Part shown: positions 8,413-16,712 of the stretch, piece by piece
Numbering within the stretch: the stretch's first letter is position 1
Layout: every line of letters begins with the position of its first letter
NCBI RefSeq assembly: GCF_004323595.1
Contig: NZ_AP019373.1
Location: 1,426,001-1,490,000 of the forward strand
DNA length: 64,000 nt
Source of the DNA: Sulfuricystis thermophila
GTDB taxonomy: Bacteria > Pseudomonadota > Gammaproteobacteria > Burkholderiales > Rhodocyclaceae
Reading direction: 5' to 3'
The notes under the pieces: model-generated
What the model saw: the letters and a program-made list of their open reading frames with translations, nothing else
The model's database searches: none
What the model was told of the DNA's origin: nothing
Position numbers and translations under genes: made by a program

Positions 8413-9667
8413 ATCGTAGTGCCTCCGCCGGATTCGTGCGTGAGGCGCGCCAGCTCGGATAGAGCGTCGCCAGCACGGTGAGGGCGAACGAGGTGGCGCC
8501 GATGATCCAGACATCCGACCAGTGCAGGTCGGAAGGCAGATCGGAAATGTAATACACGTCCTTGGCGAGGAACTGGATGCCGAACACGCGCTCGATGAAC
8601 GGCACCACGGTCTCGACGTTCAAGGCCAGCGCCACACCGCCGGCCACACCGAGCAGCAGGCCGATCGCGCCGATCAGCGTACCCTGGATGACGAAGATCG
8701 CCATCACGCTGCCGGGGCTGGCGCCCAGCGTGCGCAGGATGGCGATGTCGGCGCGCTTGTCCTGCACCGTCATCACCAGCGTCGAGACGATGTTGAAGGC
8801 CGCCACGGCGACGATCAACAGCAGGATCAGGAACATCATGTTCTTCTCGATCTGCACGGCACGGAAGAAATTGGCGTGGCTCTTCGTCCAGTCGGTGAGC
8901 CGCAAGCCGGGCGGCAGGCTGCCGGCGAGCTCGCGCACCACCTGCGGCGCGGCGAACAGGTCATCGAGCTTCAAACGCACGCCGGAGACCGCCTCACCCA
9001 TCTGATAGAGCTTCTGCGCATCCTCGAGACGCACCAGCCCAAGGCCGCTGTCATACTCGAACATGCCGACCTCGAAGATGCCGACGACGGTGAATTGCTT
9101 CATGCGCGGCAGCACTGCGGCAGGCGTCACCATGCCCTGCGGCGCGATCAGCGTCACCTTGTCGCCGGGATAGGCGCGCAGCGCATAGGCGAGCTCGCTG
9201 CCGAGGATGATGCCGAATTCGCCCGGTTGCAGATCCTCCAGCCGGCCGGCCTTCATGTGGCGGGCGAAATCGGCCACCTTCTCCTCCTCGCCCGGCAGGA
9301 TGCCGCGTACCACCACCCCTTTCACCTGCCCGGCGAGCGAGAGCATCGCCTGCTGCTGCACATAGGGTGCGCCGGCCAGGACACGCGGATGCCCGGCAAC
9401 GCGCTCGACGATGCCCGGCCAGCCAATGAGTTCCCCCTCGTCGCCCATCACCTGCACGTGTGAGGCGACGCCGAGGATGCGCGTCCTGAGCTCCTTCTGG
9501 AAGCCGTTCATCACCGACAGCACGACGATCAACGCCGCCACGCCGAGGCCGAGGCCGAGCATGGAAATCAGCGAGATGAAGGAGATGAAGCGGTTGCCGC
9601 CGCCCGGCTTCTTCGCCGCCGTATAGCGCAGGCCGATCAGAGCTTCATAAGGGGTTTCGAAAGCCAT
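8405..9667 (-). CDS. lolC: Lipoprotein-releasing ABC transporter permease LolC/E
   Basis: A 420-residue permease with an N-terminal membrane helix ('[20 protein letters not shown]'), a large periplasmic domain and three C-terminal helices (MacB/FtsX fold). It starts '[20 protein letters not shown]', the usual beginning of this family. A single permease gene lies next to lolD, so it may act as a homodimeric LolF-type permease or pair with a second gene outside the window. First gene of the lolC-lolD pair; divergent from the RpfE-like gene. Confidence 0.93.
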   Translation of the reverse strand: MAFETPYEALIGLRYTAAKKPGGGNRFISFISLISMLGLGLGVAALIVVLSVMNGFQKELRTRILGVASHVQVMGDEGELIGWPGIVERVAGHPRVLAGAPYVQQQAMLSLAGQVKGVVVRGILPGEEEKVADFARHMKAGRLEDLQPGEFGIILGSELAYALRAYPGDKVTLIAPQGMVTPAAVLPRMKQFTVVGIFEVGMFEYDSGLGLVRLEDAQKLYQMGEAVSGVRLKLDDLFAAPQVVRELAGSLPPGLRLTDWTKSHANFFRAVQIEKNMMFLILLLIVAVAAFNIVSTLVMTVQDKRADIAILRTLGASPGSVMAIFVIQGTLIGAIGLLLGVAGGVALALNVETVVPFIERVFGIQFLAKDVYYISDLPSDLHWSDVWIIGATSFALTVLATLYPSWRASRTNPAEALRYE

Positions 9668-9691
9668 TGGGGCGGCATGTTAACATGCCTC

Positions 9692-10666
9692 ATGCACCTG
9701 ACTTTGCTGGTCCCCGGCCTCTTGCTGCCGGTCGAAATCCTCGAAAGCACGACCTTCGATCTCGCCGCGCCGAGGCTGTCGCACCTGCTCGGCCGCGGCC
9801 GGCGGCGCACGCTGCCGGACGATGCACTCGCCCATCTGTTCGGCCTCGAAAGCATCCCGGCCGCCGCATTGCGCAAAATCGGCGCTGGCAAAGCGGCACC
9901 CGGCGAATGGCTGTGTCTCGATCCGGTGCATTGGCAGGTCGGCGCCCGGGGAGTGACGCTCGACGATCCGGTCCGGCTCGCCCTCGTTACGGCAGAAAGC
10001 AACGCCCTGCTCACCGCCATCGGGCCACTGTTCGCCGACTGGGGGGAGCTTTCCGCCTCCGCCCCGGGGCAGTGGGAATTGCGCCTCACCCGGCCGCTCC
10101 GGCTGGAAAGCCAGGATTTGCCGTCAGCCATCCAGCAGCCGATCGACCCGCGCCTGCCGGGAGGCGCCGATGGCCCGGCCTGGCGCCGACTGTTGCTCGA
10201 AGCACAGACGGTGCTGCACGCACACCCGGTCAATCGCGCCCGCGAGGCCGCCGGCCGTCCGACCGCCAACAGCCTGTGGCCGTGGGGCTTCGGCGCTTTG
10301 CCGAAAAGAATCCTGCCCGCGTTCGATACCGTCCTGTGCGACGATCCGGTCGTCGCCGGACTGTGCCGGCTGGCGGGCTTGGACTGCCAGCCCGCGCCTC
10401 CCTGCTTTCAGCCTGCCCACGGCCGCGTATGCGCGATCCACCCCGGCCTCGCCGCGGCGGCCCGCACCCTCGATGCGCTCGCCTGGCGCGAGTCCTTGCT
10501 GGATCTCGAGCGCGACTGGCTCGCCCCCGCTCTGACCGCCTGCCGGACGGTGAGCCTGATCGGCACGCGGCTGGGCAGGCAGCCCGAAACCGTCGCCTTT
10601 GAATGGAAACGCGGCGACCGGCTGCGTTTCTGGCGCCGACCGCAGCCGCTCACTGCGCTGAAATGA
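9692..10666 (+). CDS. RpfE-like conserved protein upstream of recJ
   Basis: A 324-residue protein beginning 'MHLTLLVPGLLLP', resembling the conserved protein that lies beside recJ in many Beta- and Gammaproteobacteria (RpfE in the Xanthomonas rpf region, sometimes called phosphoglycerate-mutase-like). No catalytic motif is firmly visible and the biochemical role is unknown. An in-frame ATG at 9677 would add five residues. A divergent SR25 copy is translated in it near residue 67 as 'KIGAGKAA'. Its stop overlaps the recJ start (ATGA). Confidence 0.65.
   Translation: MHLTLLVPGLLLPVEILESTTFDLAAPRLSHLLGRGRRRTLPDDALAHLFGLESIPAAALRKIGAGKAAPGEWLCLDPVHWQVGARGVTLDDPVRLALVTAESNALLTAIGPLFADWGELSASAPGQWELRLTRPLRLESQDLPSAIQQPIDPRLPGGADGPAWRRLLLEAQTVLHAHPVNRAREAAGRPTANSLWPWGFGALPKRILPAFDTVLCDDPVVAGLCRLAGLDCQPAPPCFQPAHGRVCAIHPGLAAAARTLDALAWRESLLDLERDWLAPALTACRTVSLIGTRLGRQPETVAFEWKRGDRLRFWRRPQPLTALK
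9875..9899 (+). repeat. SR25 copy 5, diverged (in rpfE-like gene)
   Basis: AAAATCGGCGCTGGC intact, then AAAGCGGCAC. Read as 'KIGAGKAA'. Confidence 0.65.
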
Positions 10667-12354
10667 CGCGCATCGCGATCCGTCCCGTCCCGCAGCGCGC
10701 GCGGCTGATGCTGGAGCAATCCGGTGTGCATCCGCTGCTGGCACGGCTGTATGCGGCACGCGGCATCGCATCGGCCGACGAGCTCGACACGCAGCTCAAA
10801 TCGCTGCTGCCGCCCGCCGGCATGAAGGGCATCGACACGGCCGCCGCGCTGCTCGCCGATGCCATCACCAAGGGCAGAAGGATCCTCATCGTCGCCGACT
10901 ACGACTGCGACGGCGCCACCGCCTGTGCAGTGGGCGTGCGCGCCTTGCGCGCGATGGGCGGCGCGGTCGATTACCTGGTACCGAACCGCTTCGAGACCGG
11001 CTACGGCCTCTCCCCCGAAGTCGCGCGGCTGGCCGCGACACGGCATCCCGATGTGCTCGTCACGGTCGACAATGGCATCGCCAGTGTCGCCGGCGTGGCC
11101 GAGGCAAAGCGCCTGGGTATGACGGTGATCGTCACCGACCACCATTTGCCCGGCAACGAGCTCCCCGCCGCCGATGCGCTCGTCGATCCGAACCAGCCAG
11201 GCTGTCCCTTCCCGAGCAAGGCGATGGCCGGCGTCGGCGTGATGTTCTACGTGATGCTGGCGCTGCGCGCCGAACTACGCCGGCGTGGCCATTTCGCCGT
11301 GCGCTCGGAACCGAATCTCGCCAGTCTGCTCGATCTCGTCGCGCTCGGCACGGTGGCCGACGTGGTGCCGCTCGACCGCAACAACCGCATCCTCGTCGCT
11401 CAAGGCCTCGCGCGCATCCGCCAGCGCCGCATGACACCGGGCATCGCCGCACTGCTTTCGGTCGCTGGGCGCGACCCGCTGCGCGCCGGCAGCTTCGATC
11501 TCGGTTTTGCCATCGGGCCACGCCTGAATGCCGCGGGACGGCTCGCCGACATGAGCCTCGGCATCGAATGCCTCATCACCGATGATCCGGGCCGGGCGCT
11601 CAACATCGCTCAGGCGCTCGATGCCATCAACCACGAGCGCCGGGCGATCGAAGCCGACATGCACGATGCCGCCGCGCTAAAGCTCGAAGACCTCGACGTC
11701 GCCCAGCGCGCCAGCATCACCCTGTTCGATCCGAGCTGGCACCAGGGCGTGATCGGCATCCTCGCCGGGCGTGTCAAGGAAAGACTGCATCGTCCGACCT
11801 TCGTCTTCGCGCGCGGGGAGGACGGCGAGCTGAAAGGCTCCGGGCGCTCGATCGCCGGCTTGCATCTGCGCGACGCGCTCGACCTCGTCGCCAAGCAGCG
11901 ACCCGGCCTGCTGCTGCGCTTCGGTGGCCATGCGGCCGCCGCCGGGCTGACGCTCAAGGAGAACGATCTGGCCGAATTCGAGATGCTGTTCGAACGGGTG
12001 GCGCGCGCCTGGCTTCCGCCAGCGGCGCTGACGCGCACGCTGGAGACCGATGGCCCGCTCGAAGCCGCCTATTTCGGGCTGACCTCGGCACGCCTGCTAC
12101 AGGAGGCCGTCTGGGGGCAGGGCTTTCCGGCGCCGCTCTTTGCCGATGAATTCGACGTCGTCCAGCAACGCCTGCTCAAGGACAAACATCTGAAGCTGAC
12201 GCTGCAACAGGGCCGCGCGCGCTTCGATGCGATCCGCTTCAACCATGCCGCAGGCGCGCCCGACCGCATCCGCGCCGCTTTCCGCCTCGACATCAACGAA
12301 TGGCAGGGCGAAGCGAACGTGCAGCTGGTGCTCGAACATTTCGAAGCCGCATAA
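10663..12354 (+). CDS. recJ: Single-stranded-DNA exonuclease RecJ
   Basis: A 563-residue DHH/DHHA1 phosphoesterase: motif I 'IVADYDCDGATA' near 80, motif III 'DHH' in 'VTDHHLPGNELPAADALVDP', DHHA1 'GFGGH'-type motif seen as 'LRFGGHAAAAGL', and a C-terminal OB-like domain. RecJ degrades 5'-ended single strands in recombination, mismatch and base-excision repair. The ATG at 10663 overlaps the preceding stop (ATGA); the frame extends further upstream only as a shadow. Confidence 0.96.
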   Translation: MTRIAIRPVPQRARLMLEQSGVHPLLARLYAARGIASADELDTQLKSLLPPAGMKGIDTAAALLADAITKGRRILIVADYDCDGATACAVGVRALRAMGGAVDYLVPNRFETGYGLSPEVARLAATRHPDVLVTVDNGIASVAGVAEAKRLGMTVIVTDHHLPGNELPAADALVDPNQPGCPFPSKAMAGVGVMFYVMLALRAELRRRGHFAVRSEPNLASLLDLVALGTVADVVPLDRNNRILVAQGLARIRQRRMTPGIAALLSVAGRDPLRAGSFDLGFAIGPRLNAAGRLADMSLGIECLITDDPGRALNIAQALDAINHERRAIEADMHDAAALKLEDLDVAQRASITLFDPSWHQGVIGILAGRVKERLHRPTFVFARGEDGELKGSGRSIAGLHLRDALDLVAKQRPGLLLRFGGHAAAAGLTLKENDLAEFEMLFERVARAWLPPAALTRTLETDGPLEAAYFGLTSARLLQEAVWGQGFPAPLFADEFDVVQQRLLKDKHLKLTLQQGRARFDAIRFNHAAGAPDRIRAAFRLDINEWQGEANVQLVLEHFEAA

Positions 12355-12392
12355 CGGGTAATATCGAGCGCCCACCCCAAACGGAGATCACC

Positions 12393-12674
12393 ATGGACAA
12401 CGAAGGACTCACGAAGGAACAACGCATCCTGCGCGTGCTGCGCAAGGTACTCGGCAACATCGTCAAGGACACCGCACCGCGTCCCGGCCGGCCCAACCCA
12501 TTGCAGGAAAGCACGATCGAGGACATTCGCGGCCTGTTCGCACTGATCGCGGAACGTGAGCGGGAACTGGCGAACGAAGCCGGCATGACCGCGAAGGAGC
12601 GGCCTTATTTCAGCGACGAGCCGCAGAACACGCACACACTCAAGCTGCATCGGCCGGCTAAGAAACTCAACTGA
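12393..12674 (+). CDS. Small conserved hypothetical protein
   Basis: A 93-residue, charged, probably helical protein ('LTKEQRILRVLRKVLGNIVKDTAPRPG') with no membrane segment. Similar short proteins occur in betaproteobacteria and are sometimes labelled as segregation/condensation proteins, but nothing here shows that function. ACGGAGATC lies nine bases before the ATG. SR25 copy 6 begins on the base after its stop codon. Confidence 0.7.
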   Translation: MDNEGLTKEQRILRVLRKVLGNIVKDTAPRPGRPNPLQESTIEDIRGLFALIAERERELANEAGMTAKERPYFSDEPQNTHTLKLHRPAKKLN

Positions 12675-12699
12675 AACTCGGCGCTGGCGGGACGGCACT
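12675..12699 (+). repeat. SR25 copy 6
   Basis: One substitution (AAACTCGG). Starts on the base after the stop codon of the 93-residue gene. Confidence 0.88.
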
Positions 12700-12712
12700 T
12701 CGACCGTCCCTC

Positions 12713-13060
12713 TCAAGGTGCAGTGCGCGCTTTGTCGATCAGTTCGGCGAGTTGCTGCCTTTCGGCGGCATCGAGCCGGTCGATGTTCTTTTTCCAGGGG
12801 TAGGTCGAATAATTCGCCCGCACATACTCCCAACCGAGTGGCCCATAGGCATCGACACTGGCCTTGAGTTTCGGGACGGCCTCGACCACCCGTCTGAATT
12901 GTGCCCAGCTCAAATGCTGGAGACGCCGCTCCAGAGTGCTGCTGTCACTGATGCCGTCACTCTCGGCCTGCAGCGGCACCTGCCGTCCCTCCGCGGGGAA
13001 AGCCGCAACCGCCCAGCTCGCGCCGAGCAGGAACACCACGGCGAAACGGGTCAGTGACAT
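12713..13060 (-). CDS. Hypothetical exported protein
   Basis: A 115-residue protein with an N-terminal signal-like segment ('MSLTRFAVVFLLGASWAVA') followed by a charged helical domain ('WAQFRRVVEAVPKLKASVDAYGP'). I do not recognise the family. The ATG at 13060 puts the signal peptide at the N-terminus. It lies just outside the island, its start about 20 bp from the tRNA-Asn terminator remnant. Confidence 0.65.
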   Translation of the reverse strand: MSLTRFAVVFLLGASWAVAAFPAEGRQVPLQAESDGISDSSTLERRLQHLSWAQFRRVVEAVPKLKASVDAYGPLGWEYVRANYSTYPWKKNIDRLDAAERQQLAELIDKARTAP

Positions 13061-13080
13061 GGCGGTATCCGGAAACGACA

Positions 13081-13105
13081 AGGCCCAACACACCGTGCTG
13101 GGCCT
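13081..13105 (-). terminator. Displaced tRNA-Asn terminator
   Basis: A hairpin with a 10-bp stem and one mismatch (AGGCCCAACA against TGCTGGGCCT) lies 10 bp outside attL. Before the island inserted, this would have stood just downstream of the tRNA-Asn 3' end on the minus strand, so it is probably the tRNA's original terminator. Confidence 0.5.
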
Positions 13106-13114
13106 CAGGCATTC

Positions 13115-13159
13115 TGGCTCCCCGACCTGGGCTCGAACCAGGGACCTACGGATTAACAG
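13115..13159 (-). repeat. attL: 45-bp copy of tRNA-Asn 3' end
   Basis: Identical to the last 45 bases (CCA end through part of the anticodon arm) of the tRNA-Asn gene at 26282-26326. It is only a fragment: the 5' half of a tRNA is missing, so it is an attachment-site remnant and not a gene. Confidence 0.92.
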
Positions 13160-13298
13160 ACCCCAAGTCAGGAGCGAGGGCGCATTCCAGCGAATTCTGG
13201 AAACTTTTCAACCAATTGATTTTAAATACTTTCAAACTGTTCCATCACCGCGCTTAGTTCTACGATGTTCTTGCCTTTTGTGTAATTTTCCATGCCCG

Positions 13299-13318
13299 AT
13301 TACACAGGAATTACACAA
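13299..13318 (+). repeat. Inner direct repeat near attL (putative integrase arm site)
   Basis: The 20-mer ATTACACAGGAATTACACAA, containing TTACACA twice, occurs identically at 26214-26233 next to attR. A related TGTGTAATT lies at 13280-13288 in the opposite sense. Position and repetition fit arm-type binding sites of a tyrosine integrase; binding is inferred. Confidence 0.6.
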
Positions 13319-13390
13319 GGATTCTGGCCCAAGGCCAGTATTGACAAAGGCTGGCGGGCAAGACGCGGCGGACAATCTTCTGCCAGTCTT

Positions 13391-13415
13391 GAAGAGTCGG
13401 CGCTGGCGGGACGGC
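13391..13415 (+). repeat. SR25 copy 7
   Basis: Carries the exact 20-base SR25 core, without the trailing CAC. Non-coding, 13 bp before the abi stop codon inside the island. Confidence 0.85.
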
Positions 13416-13428
13416 GGTAGCGGTGCAG

Positions 13429-14331
13429 CTACGCTCGCCAGAGCGGGCGATTGCGCCAGTCGACAGGAAATCCAAGACGATCTGCCCGCACCTTGGGGTG
13501 CTCGGTCAGCAGATCGGCCAAGCGCTGGCCCCAATGGGTATCCGGCGAAACCACCTTCAACAGCACCTCGGCCATCACCGCCTGCGCGTAGAAGCGCATC
13601 GTGTCTTGCAACTCGGCCGCGTATTGCTTGGCCTGGATCGGCTTGATGGTGTAGGTGCGATTCCACAAACGCTGGTGGTGGGCCGCCAGATTGCGCAGGT
13701 AGGACAGCGCGTGGAGCCACGAGGCGAGCACGGCACCATCCAGGCCGAAAGCCTTGGCGACGGGCTTCTGGTTCTGGCGGGTCAGGCTCTTGAAGGCTTG
13801 CGACACCGTACCGAAAGACAAGACCTCGAACACCATCCACGACGGTGGCAGTTCCGGGTCGCCATATTTGTCGTAGTAGTGCTTGATGAAGGTCTGGCGC
13901 ATCGCGGCGCGCGACTTGTCGTGGCCGATGTCATCCTTGATGCGCTCGATGAATTTGTCGTGCCGGTAGCTGGGCACGAAATGAGCGGCATCCATGAACC
14001 AGTGTGGGCCGTGCAGTACGCTCATCGTCTGCGAAAACTGAGCGCGGAAAGCAACCTCGATGCGCTCTACCGCATCCATCACCGCCAGCCGCAGCTTGCG
14101 GTCGAAAACGTAGAGGTCGAGGATGTCCTCGAAACTGACCCCATCGAGGAAGCGATGCGAGCCGTCGGCGTTGTAATTCACCTGAAACGGCAGCGCGTAA
14201 CCGGCCAGGCGGTAGTAGCCGACAAAGCGCAGGTAATGCCTGGCGCGGTCCTCGTCGACGATCACCTGCCCGCGACGCTTCAGCAGCGCAATCTGATCGT
14301 CAATCGAGGTGGCAGGCTTGGCGAACTTCAT
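13429..14331 (-). CDS. Abi_2/AbiF-type abortive infection protein
   Basis: A 300-residue Abi_2 (AbiD/AbiF) family protein: N-terminal 'MKFAKPATSIDDQIALLKRRG', then 'HYLRFVGYYRLAGYALPFQ', 'FDRKLRLAVMDAVERIEVAFR' and a C-terminal HEPN-like segment with RX4-6H ('RNLAAHHQRLWNR'). The family causes growth arrest or death on phage infection, probably through HEPN RNase activity. I chose the ATG at 14331 because family homology starts there; the longer frame would run through the leader RNA. A promoter and strong hairpin lie directly upstream, as in AbiF systems with an associated small RNA. Confidence 0.88.
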   Translation of the reverse strand: MKFAKPATSIDDQIALLKRRGQVIVDEDRARHYLRFVGYYRLAGYALPFQVNYNADGSHRFLDGVSFEDILDLYVFDRKLRLAVMDAVERIEVAFRAQFSQTMSVLHGPHWFMDAAHFVPSYRHDKFIERIKDDIGHDKSRAAMRQTFIKHYYDKYGDPELPPSWMVFEVLSFGTVSQAFKSLTRQNQKPVAKAFGLDGAVLASWLHALSYLRNLAAHHQRLWNRTYTIKPIQAKQYAAELQDTMRFYAQAVMAEVLLKVVSPDTHWGQRLADLLTEHPKVRADRLGFPVDWRNRPLWRA

Positions 14332-14338
14332 GGGCAAT

Positions 14339-14390
14339 AAAAAACCCGCCGGGGTGCGCTTGCAAGCAGAGGCGTGGCGGGTGTTATTAG
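14339..14390 (-). ncRNA. Putative abiF-type leader/small RNA
   Basis: On the minus strand, a ~50-nt stretch between a good promoter and the abi start folds as an outer stem CCCGCC/GGCGGG (14376-14381 with 14345-14350) enclosing the palindrome GCTTGCAAGC, and ends in a six-T run seven bases before the abi ATG. Stem plus T-run makes an intrinsic terminator, so a short RNA should be made. Position and size fit the abiF RNA motif reported upstream of Abi_2 genes; I could not check the covariance model. Confidence 0.6.
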
Positions 14391-14394
14391 ATGC

Positions 14395-14424
14395 AGTATA
14401 TGAGGCAGCCCCGGCGATGGTCAA
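14395..14424 (-). promoter_or_regulatory. Promoter for abi leader RNA
   Basis: Minus-strand sigma-70-type boxes TTGACC (14419-14424) and TATACT (14395-14400), 18 bases apart. Transcription would start about seven bases downstream, at the 5' edge of the leader RNA. Confidence 0.65.
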
Positions 14425-14480
14425 GGCCAGAATGTTACGGGCAAATCTGGAGCAGTGCCGGAAAACCCTTGTGAATCTGC

Positions 14481-14505
14481 AAAAGTCGGCGCTGGCGAGA
14501 CGGCA
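14481..14505 (+). repeat. SR25 copy 8
   Basis: One substitution in the core (GCGAGACGG). Non-coding, between the abi promoter and the 3' end of the next gene. Confidence 0.85.
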
Positions 14506-14537
14506 GGCGATTTTGCGAAACAGATTGAGCCCCGCTG

Positions 14538-15374
14538 CTACCGGCCTGATCGCAGTTCCTTGAGTTTCACCAGCATCGCCAGCGTGCGCTCGAACTTCCG
14601 GTCCAGATGGGTTTCGTAGCGGGCGATCTTTTCCAGCCGATGCACTTGCAAACCCTCGCCGATGGCCTGCGCCTTGATCGCCTCGTGATGCTGGGCTTGG
14701 CGTTGCATCGCAATGCAAAGCGGCATCAGGTGTTCGCGGATGAACTCGGCCAAGCCTTCCGCCGTGGCGGGATATTCCTCATCGTCGACATACTCCTGCC
14801 ACCAGTCGCGCGAATCCGGCAGCAGCGCGCGCAGCGCCTTGTCATAGGCATCGTCACCGCCACGTCGCAGGATGGCGGCGGCCCTCTCGGTAGCCGCCAG
14901 ATCGTGCTGAGCCTCGCGCTGCCTCTCGGTGACGTCGGCCGGGCTCATGCCCACCAGATCGCGCAAGTCGGTGCCCTGCTTTGGCAAGCCGCGTTCGAAT
15001 GGCACAGCGGCCATGACCGGGCTGGGCGAATGCCAGTCCTCATCGTGACGATCATTCACCACGGACAGCAGACCGCGATTGATCGTAGCGCCCTCGGCGA
15101 CCATGACCCGCCGCTTGCGCCACATGATGGCAGCCAGGTCTTCAACCAGATGCATTTCGGTCGCGCCAGCCGGCTGGTGCTCATCCACCAGCGCGGCCAG
15201 CAGATCGGCAAACTCGGCGGCGTCCTCGTGCGGCAGCACGGTGCAGCGCGAAAGGATGCCGTGCTTCACCGCATTGAAGCGCACGGCCTGATAGTTCGCC
15301 GACGGCGCGTGAATTGGCTCGGGTCGAATATGCCTGACGGATGGAGCGATTGGAACAGACTGGGTGGCGGTCAT
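14538..15374 (-). CDS. Hypothetical protein of mobile-element type
   Basis: A 278-residue, charged and largely helical protein. It contains 'NAVKHGILSRCTVLPHEDAAEF' in two halves (near 34-55) and 'TEMHLVEDLAAIMWRKRR' near 72, a pattern I associate with unnamed proteins on mobile DNA of Alpha- and Betaproteobacteria. The C-terminus 'RYETHLDRKFERTL' is also typical of that group. No catalytic motif is visible and the function is unknown. Codon usage resembles the surrounding genes. Confidence 0.7.
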   Translation of the reverse strand: MTATQSVPIAPSVRHIRPEPIHAPSANYQAVRFNAVKHGILSRCTVLPHEDAAEFADLLAALVDEHQPAGATEMHLVEDLAAIMWRKRRVMVAEGATINRGLLSVVNDRHDEDWHSPSPVMAAVPFERGLPKQGTDLRDLVGMSPADVTERQREAQHDLAATERAAAILRRGGDDAYDKALRALLPDSRDWWQEYVDDEEYPATAEGLAEFIREHLMPLCIAMQRQAQHHEAIKAQAIGEGLQVHRLEKIARYETHLDRKFERTLAMLVKLKELRSGR

Positions 15375-15456
15375 GTGGCGACTCCCAATGATGATGGTGA
15401 TGCCAGCGATTTTCCCAGACTATCGACCATCTTTCATTGCTTAGTCAAAGCTATCG

Positions 15457-15481
15457 AAAAGTCGGCGCTGGCAAGACGGTA
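15457..15481 (+). repeat. SR25 copy 9
   Basis: Core with GCAAGACGGT in place of GCGGGACGGC. Non-coding, upstream of the hypothetical gene that starts at 15374. Confidence 0.8.
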
Positions 15482-15637
15482 CCCACCTACTGACTGCCCG
15501 GCGCAGCCGGACAGCGAGCGTGCCAGCAGGCGCGCAAGCGCGGCCCGGATGTTGAGCGTAAGCCACCCATCGCGCAGCGCTGACTGAAACCACGCGCAGC
15601 GCCGAATAACGGTGTTGGGACGGCCGGGGGCGCAAGA

Positions 15638-15738
15638 CATAACAGACCATTACCCGAACCCGCAGGGCGCGTCAGCGGTCGGCCACCAAGCGAAGTCCGG
15701 CGTAGCGACTGGCCGACTTTGGGTAATGCGCTGTTATG
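15638..15738. repeat. 101-bp palindrome, weakly attC-like
   Basis: Arms CATAACAG-AC-CATTACCC (15638-15655) and GGGTAATG-CG-CTGTTATG (15721-15738) pair perfectly except for a two-base bubble; an inner stem TCGGCCA/TGGCCGA also forms. The two-box architecture and length recall an integron attC site. The terminal cores (ACATAAC/GTTATGT) deviate from RYYYAAC/GTTRRRY at one base, and no integron integrase is present. Confidence 0.6.
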
Positions 15739-15880
15739 TTCAATCGCTTGCGATTTACCCCAGGCCGGCCTGGCTGCAATCGAGCACCGCGAGCAAGCCG
15801 GGGTTGAGGTAGCCGACGGAGCCGCGAGCGAAGCTGGCGGCGAAGGCGGCGGGCAGTATGCGACTACGCTAGCGGAGGGC

Positions 15881-15904
15881 AAAAGTCGGCGCTGCCGGGA
15901 CGGC
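15881..15904 (+). repeat. SR25 copy 10
   Basis: One substitution in the core (GCTGCCGGG). Non-coding, inside the 0.9-kb gene-free stretch. Confidence 0.8.
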
Positions 15905-16252
15905 GATAGCGAGAGAGACAAAGCCGTGGCGCGCAGCGCGACGGCGTGGTGGAGTACGCGACACGGTAGCCACCTGCAAGCCGCAAGCCGGCGAGCAGCT
16001 TTACCGCTGGCCGGCGCAGTGGCGTAGCGGCGGCGGTGCAGGAGGGAATAGCGGTCGAGGTGCGCACAAAGCCAGGGCGCGGCCTTATGCGCGCTGGCGT
16101 GGATCAGTCCGTGACGCGGTAGCCCGGCAGGCGGCTTGCGGCGCCCGGTGACTCCTCCACGCGCCAGGAGCAAGCCGCATGACGGGCGTTCGGAGGGTGA
16201 TGCGGAATTCGCGCGCTACGTCGGTTCGGGAACTGACACACTGGACGCAGTG

Positions 16253-16277
16253 AAAAGTCGGCGCTGGCGCGACGGCA
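16253..16277 (+). repeat. SR25 copy 11
   Basis: One substitution in the core (GCGCGACGG). It ends 8 bp before the stop codon of the SecB-like gene. Confidence 0.85.
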
Positions 16278-16285
16278 AGCTGCCG

Positions 16286-16711
16286 TCAAAGTCCAAGCGG
16301 CAGGCCCTGAACCTGAAAGCCCATCGACATCAACTCGCGGCGAAAGTGGCTGGCGGCCAGCGGAAATGCCTGCGCTGCCAGCACATACTGATGTTGTTCC
16401 TGCTCGAAGCGTGGCAACAGTTCTGTCTCGGTCGTGCCCGGCGGGTAAGTGAAGCGCGCCTCATATTGCGCCGATAAATCGGCCAGCGACTGGTCCGGGG
16501 TCTCCTTGACGACGGCTTTACCATCCATGCGGATCGACACAATGGCCTCGAAGTTTCCCTCGGGTGTCGAAGGAACGCCCAAGCCGATTTCTATGGTTGG
16601 CGTCATCGAAAACATCACTTCCATGCGTTCGGTGCGCGGAAGCGCGTTGCGAGAATTGAACTCGATGACGCGAAACGTCATCAGGCGCGGGCGCAAGCTG
16701 GGATTGTCCAT
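16286..16711 (-). CDS. SecB-like chaperone of a toxin-antitoxin-chaperone set
   Basis: A 141-residue protein with a SecB-type layout: alternating beta strands ('VMFSMTPTIEIGLGV', 'FEAIVSIRMDGKAVV'), an acidic aromatic segment ('AQYEARFTYP') and a C-terminal helix pair with 'QAFPLAASHFRRELMSMG' ending 'LPLGL', matching SecB's 'YPY-R---L--+G-P-L-L-P' end. In TAC systems such a chaperone protects the antitoxin from proteolysis. The ATG at 16711 follows the antitoxin stop by one base; upstream in-frame starts overlap mqsA. Assignment is by pattern and context. Confidence 0.7.
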   Translation of the reverse strand: MDNPSLRPRLMTFRVIEFNSRNALPRTERMEVMFSMTPTIEIGLGVPSTPEGNFEAIVSIRMDGKAVVKETPDQSLADLSAQYEARFTYPPGTTETELLPRFEQEQHQYVLAAQAFPLAASHFRRELMSMGFQVQGLPLGL

Positions 16712-16712
16712 G

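Larger units (their letters stand above)
15375..16285. other. ~0.9-kb island stretch without a gene
   Basis: No ORF here has protein-like composition: frames are short, Arg/Ala-rich and overlapping. It contains three SR25 copies (15457, 15881, 16253), a 101-bp palindrome (15638-15738) and GC-rich text with many short inverted repeats (such as GCAAGCCGCAAGCCGGC near 15980). It may be a degenerate gene or a structured non-coding locus between the hypothetical gene and the toxin-antitoxin set. Confidence 0.6.

Noticed and set aside
13115-13159. Second tRNA-Asn gene
   Set aside because: Only the 3' 45 bases are present, with no acceptor 5' strand or D-arm; it is the att copy made by integration.
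15638-15738. True integron attC site
   Set aside because: The arms have a two-box layout, but the terminal cores miss the RYYYAAC/GTTRRRY consensus at one base and there is no integron integrase or cassette array. Kept only as a palindrome.
15487-16173. 228-codon minus-strand frame in the island gap
   Set aside because: Composition is Arg/Ala/Pro/Ser-rich without any domain pattern, it runs through two SR25 copies and the 101-bp palindrome, and other frames are equally open, so it is a high-GC artefact.
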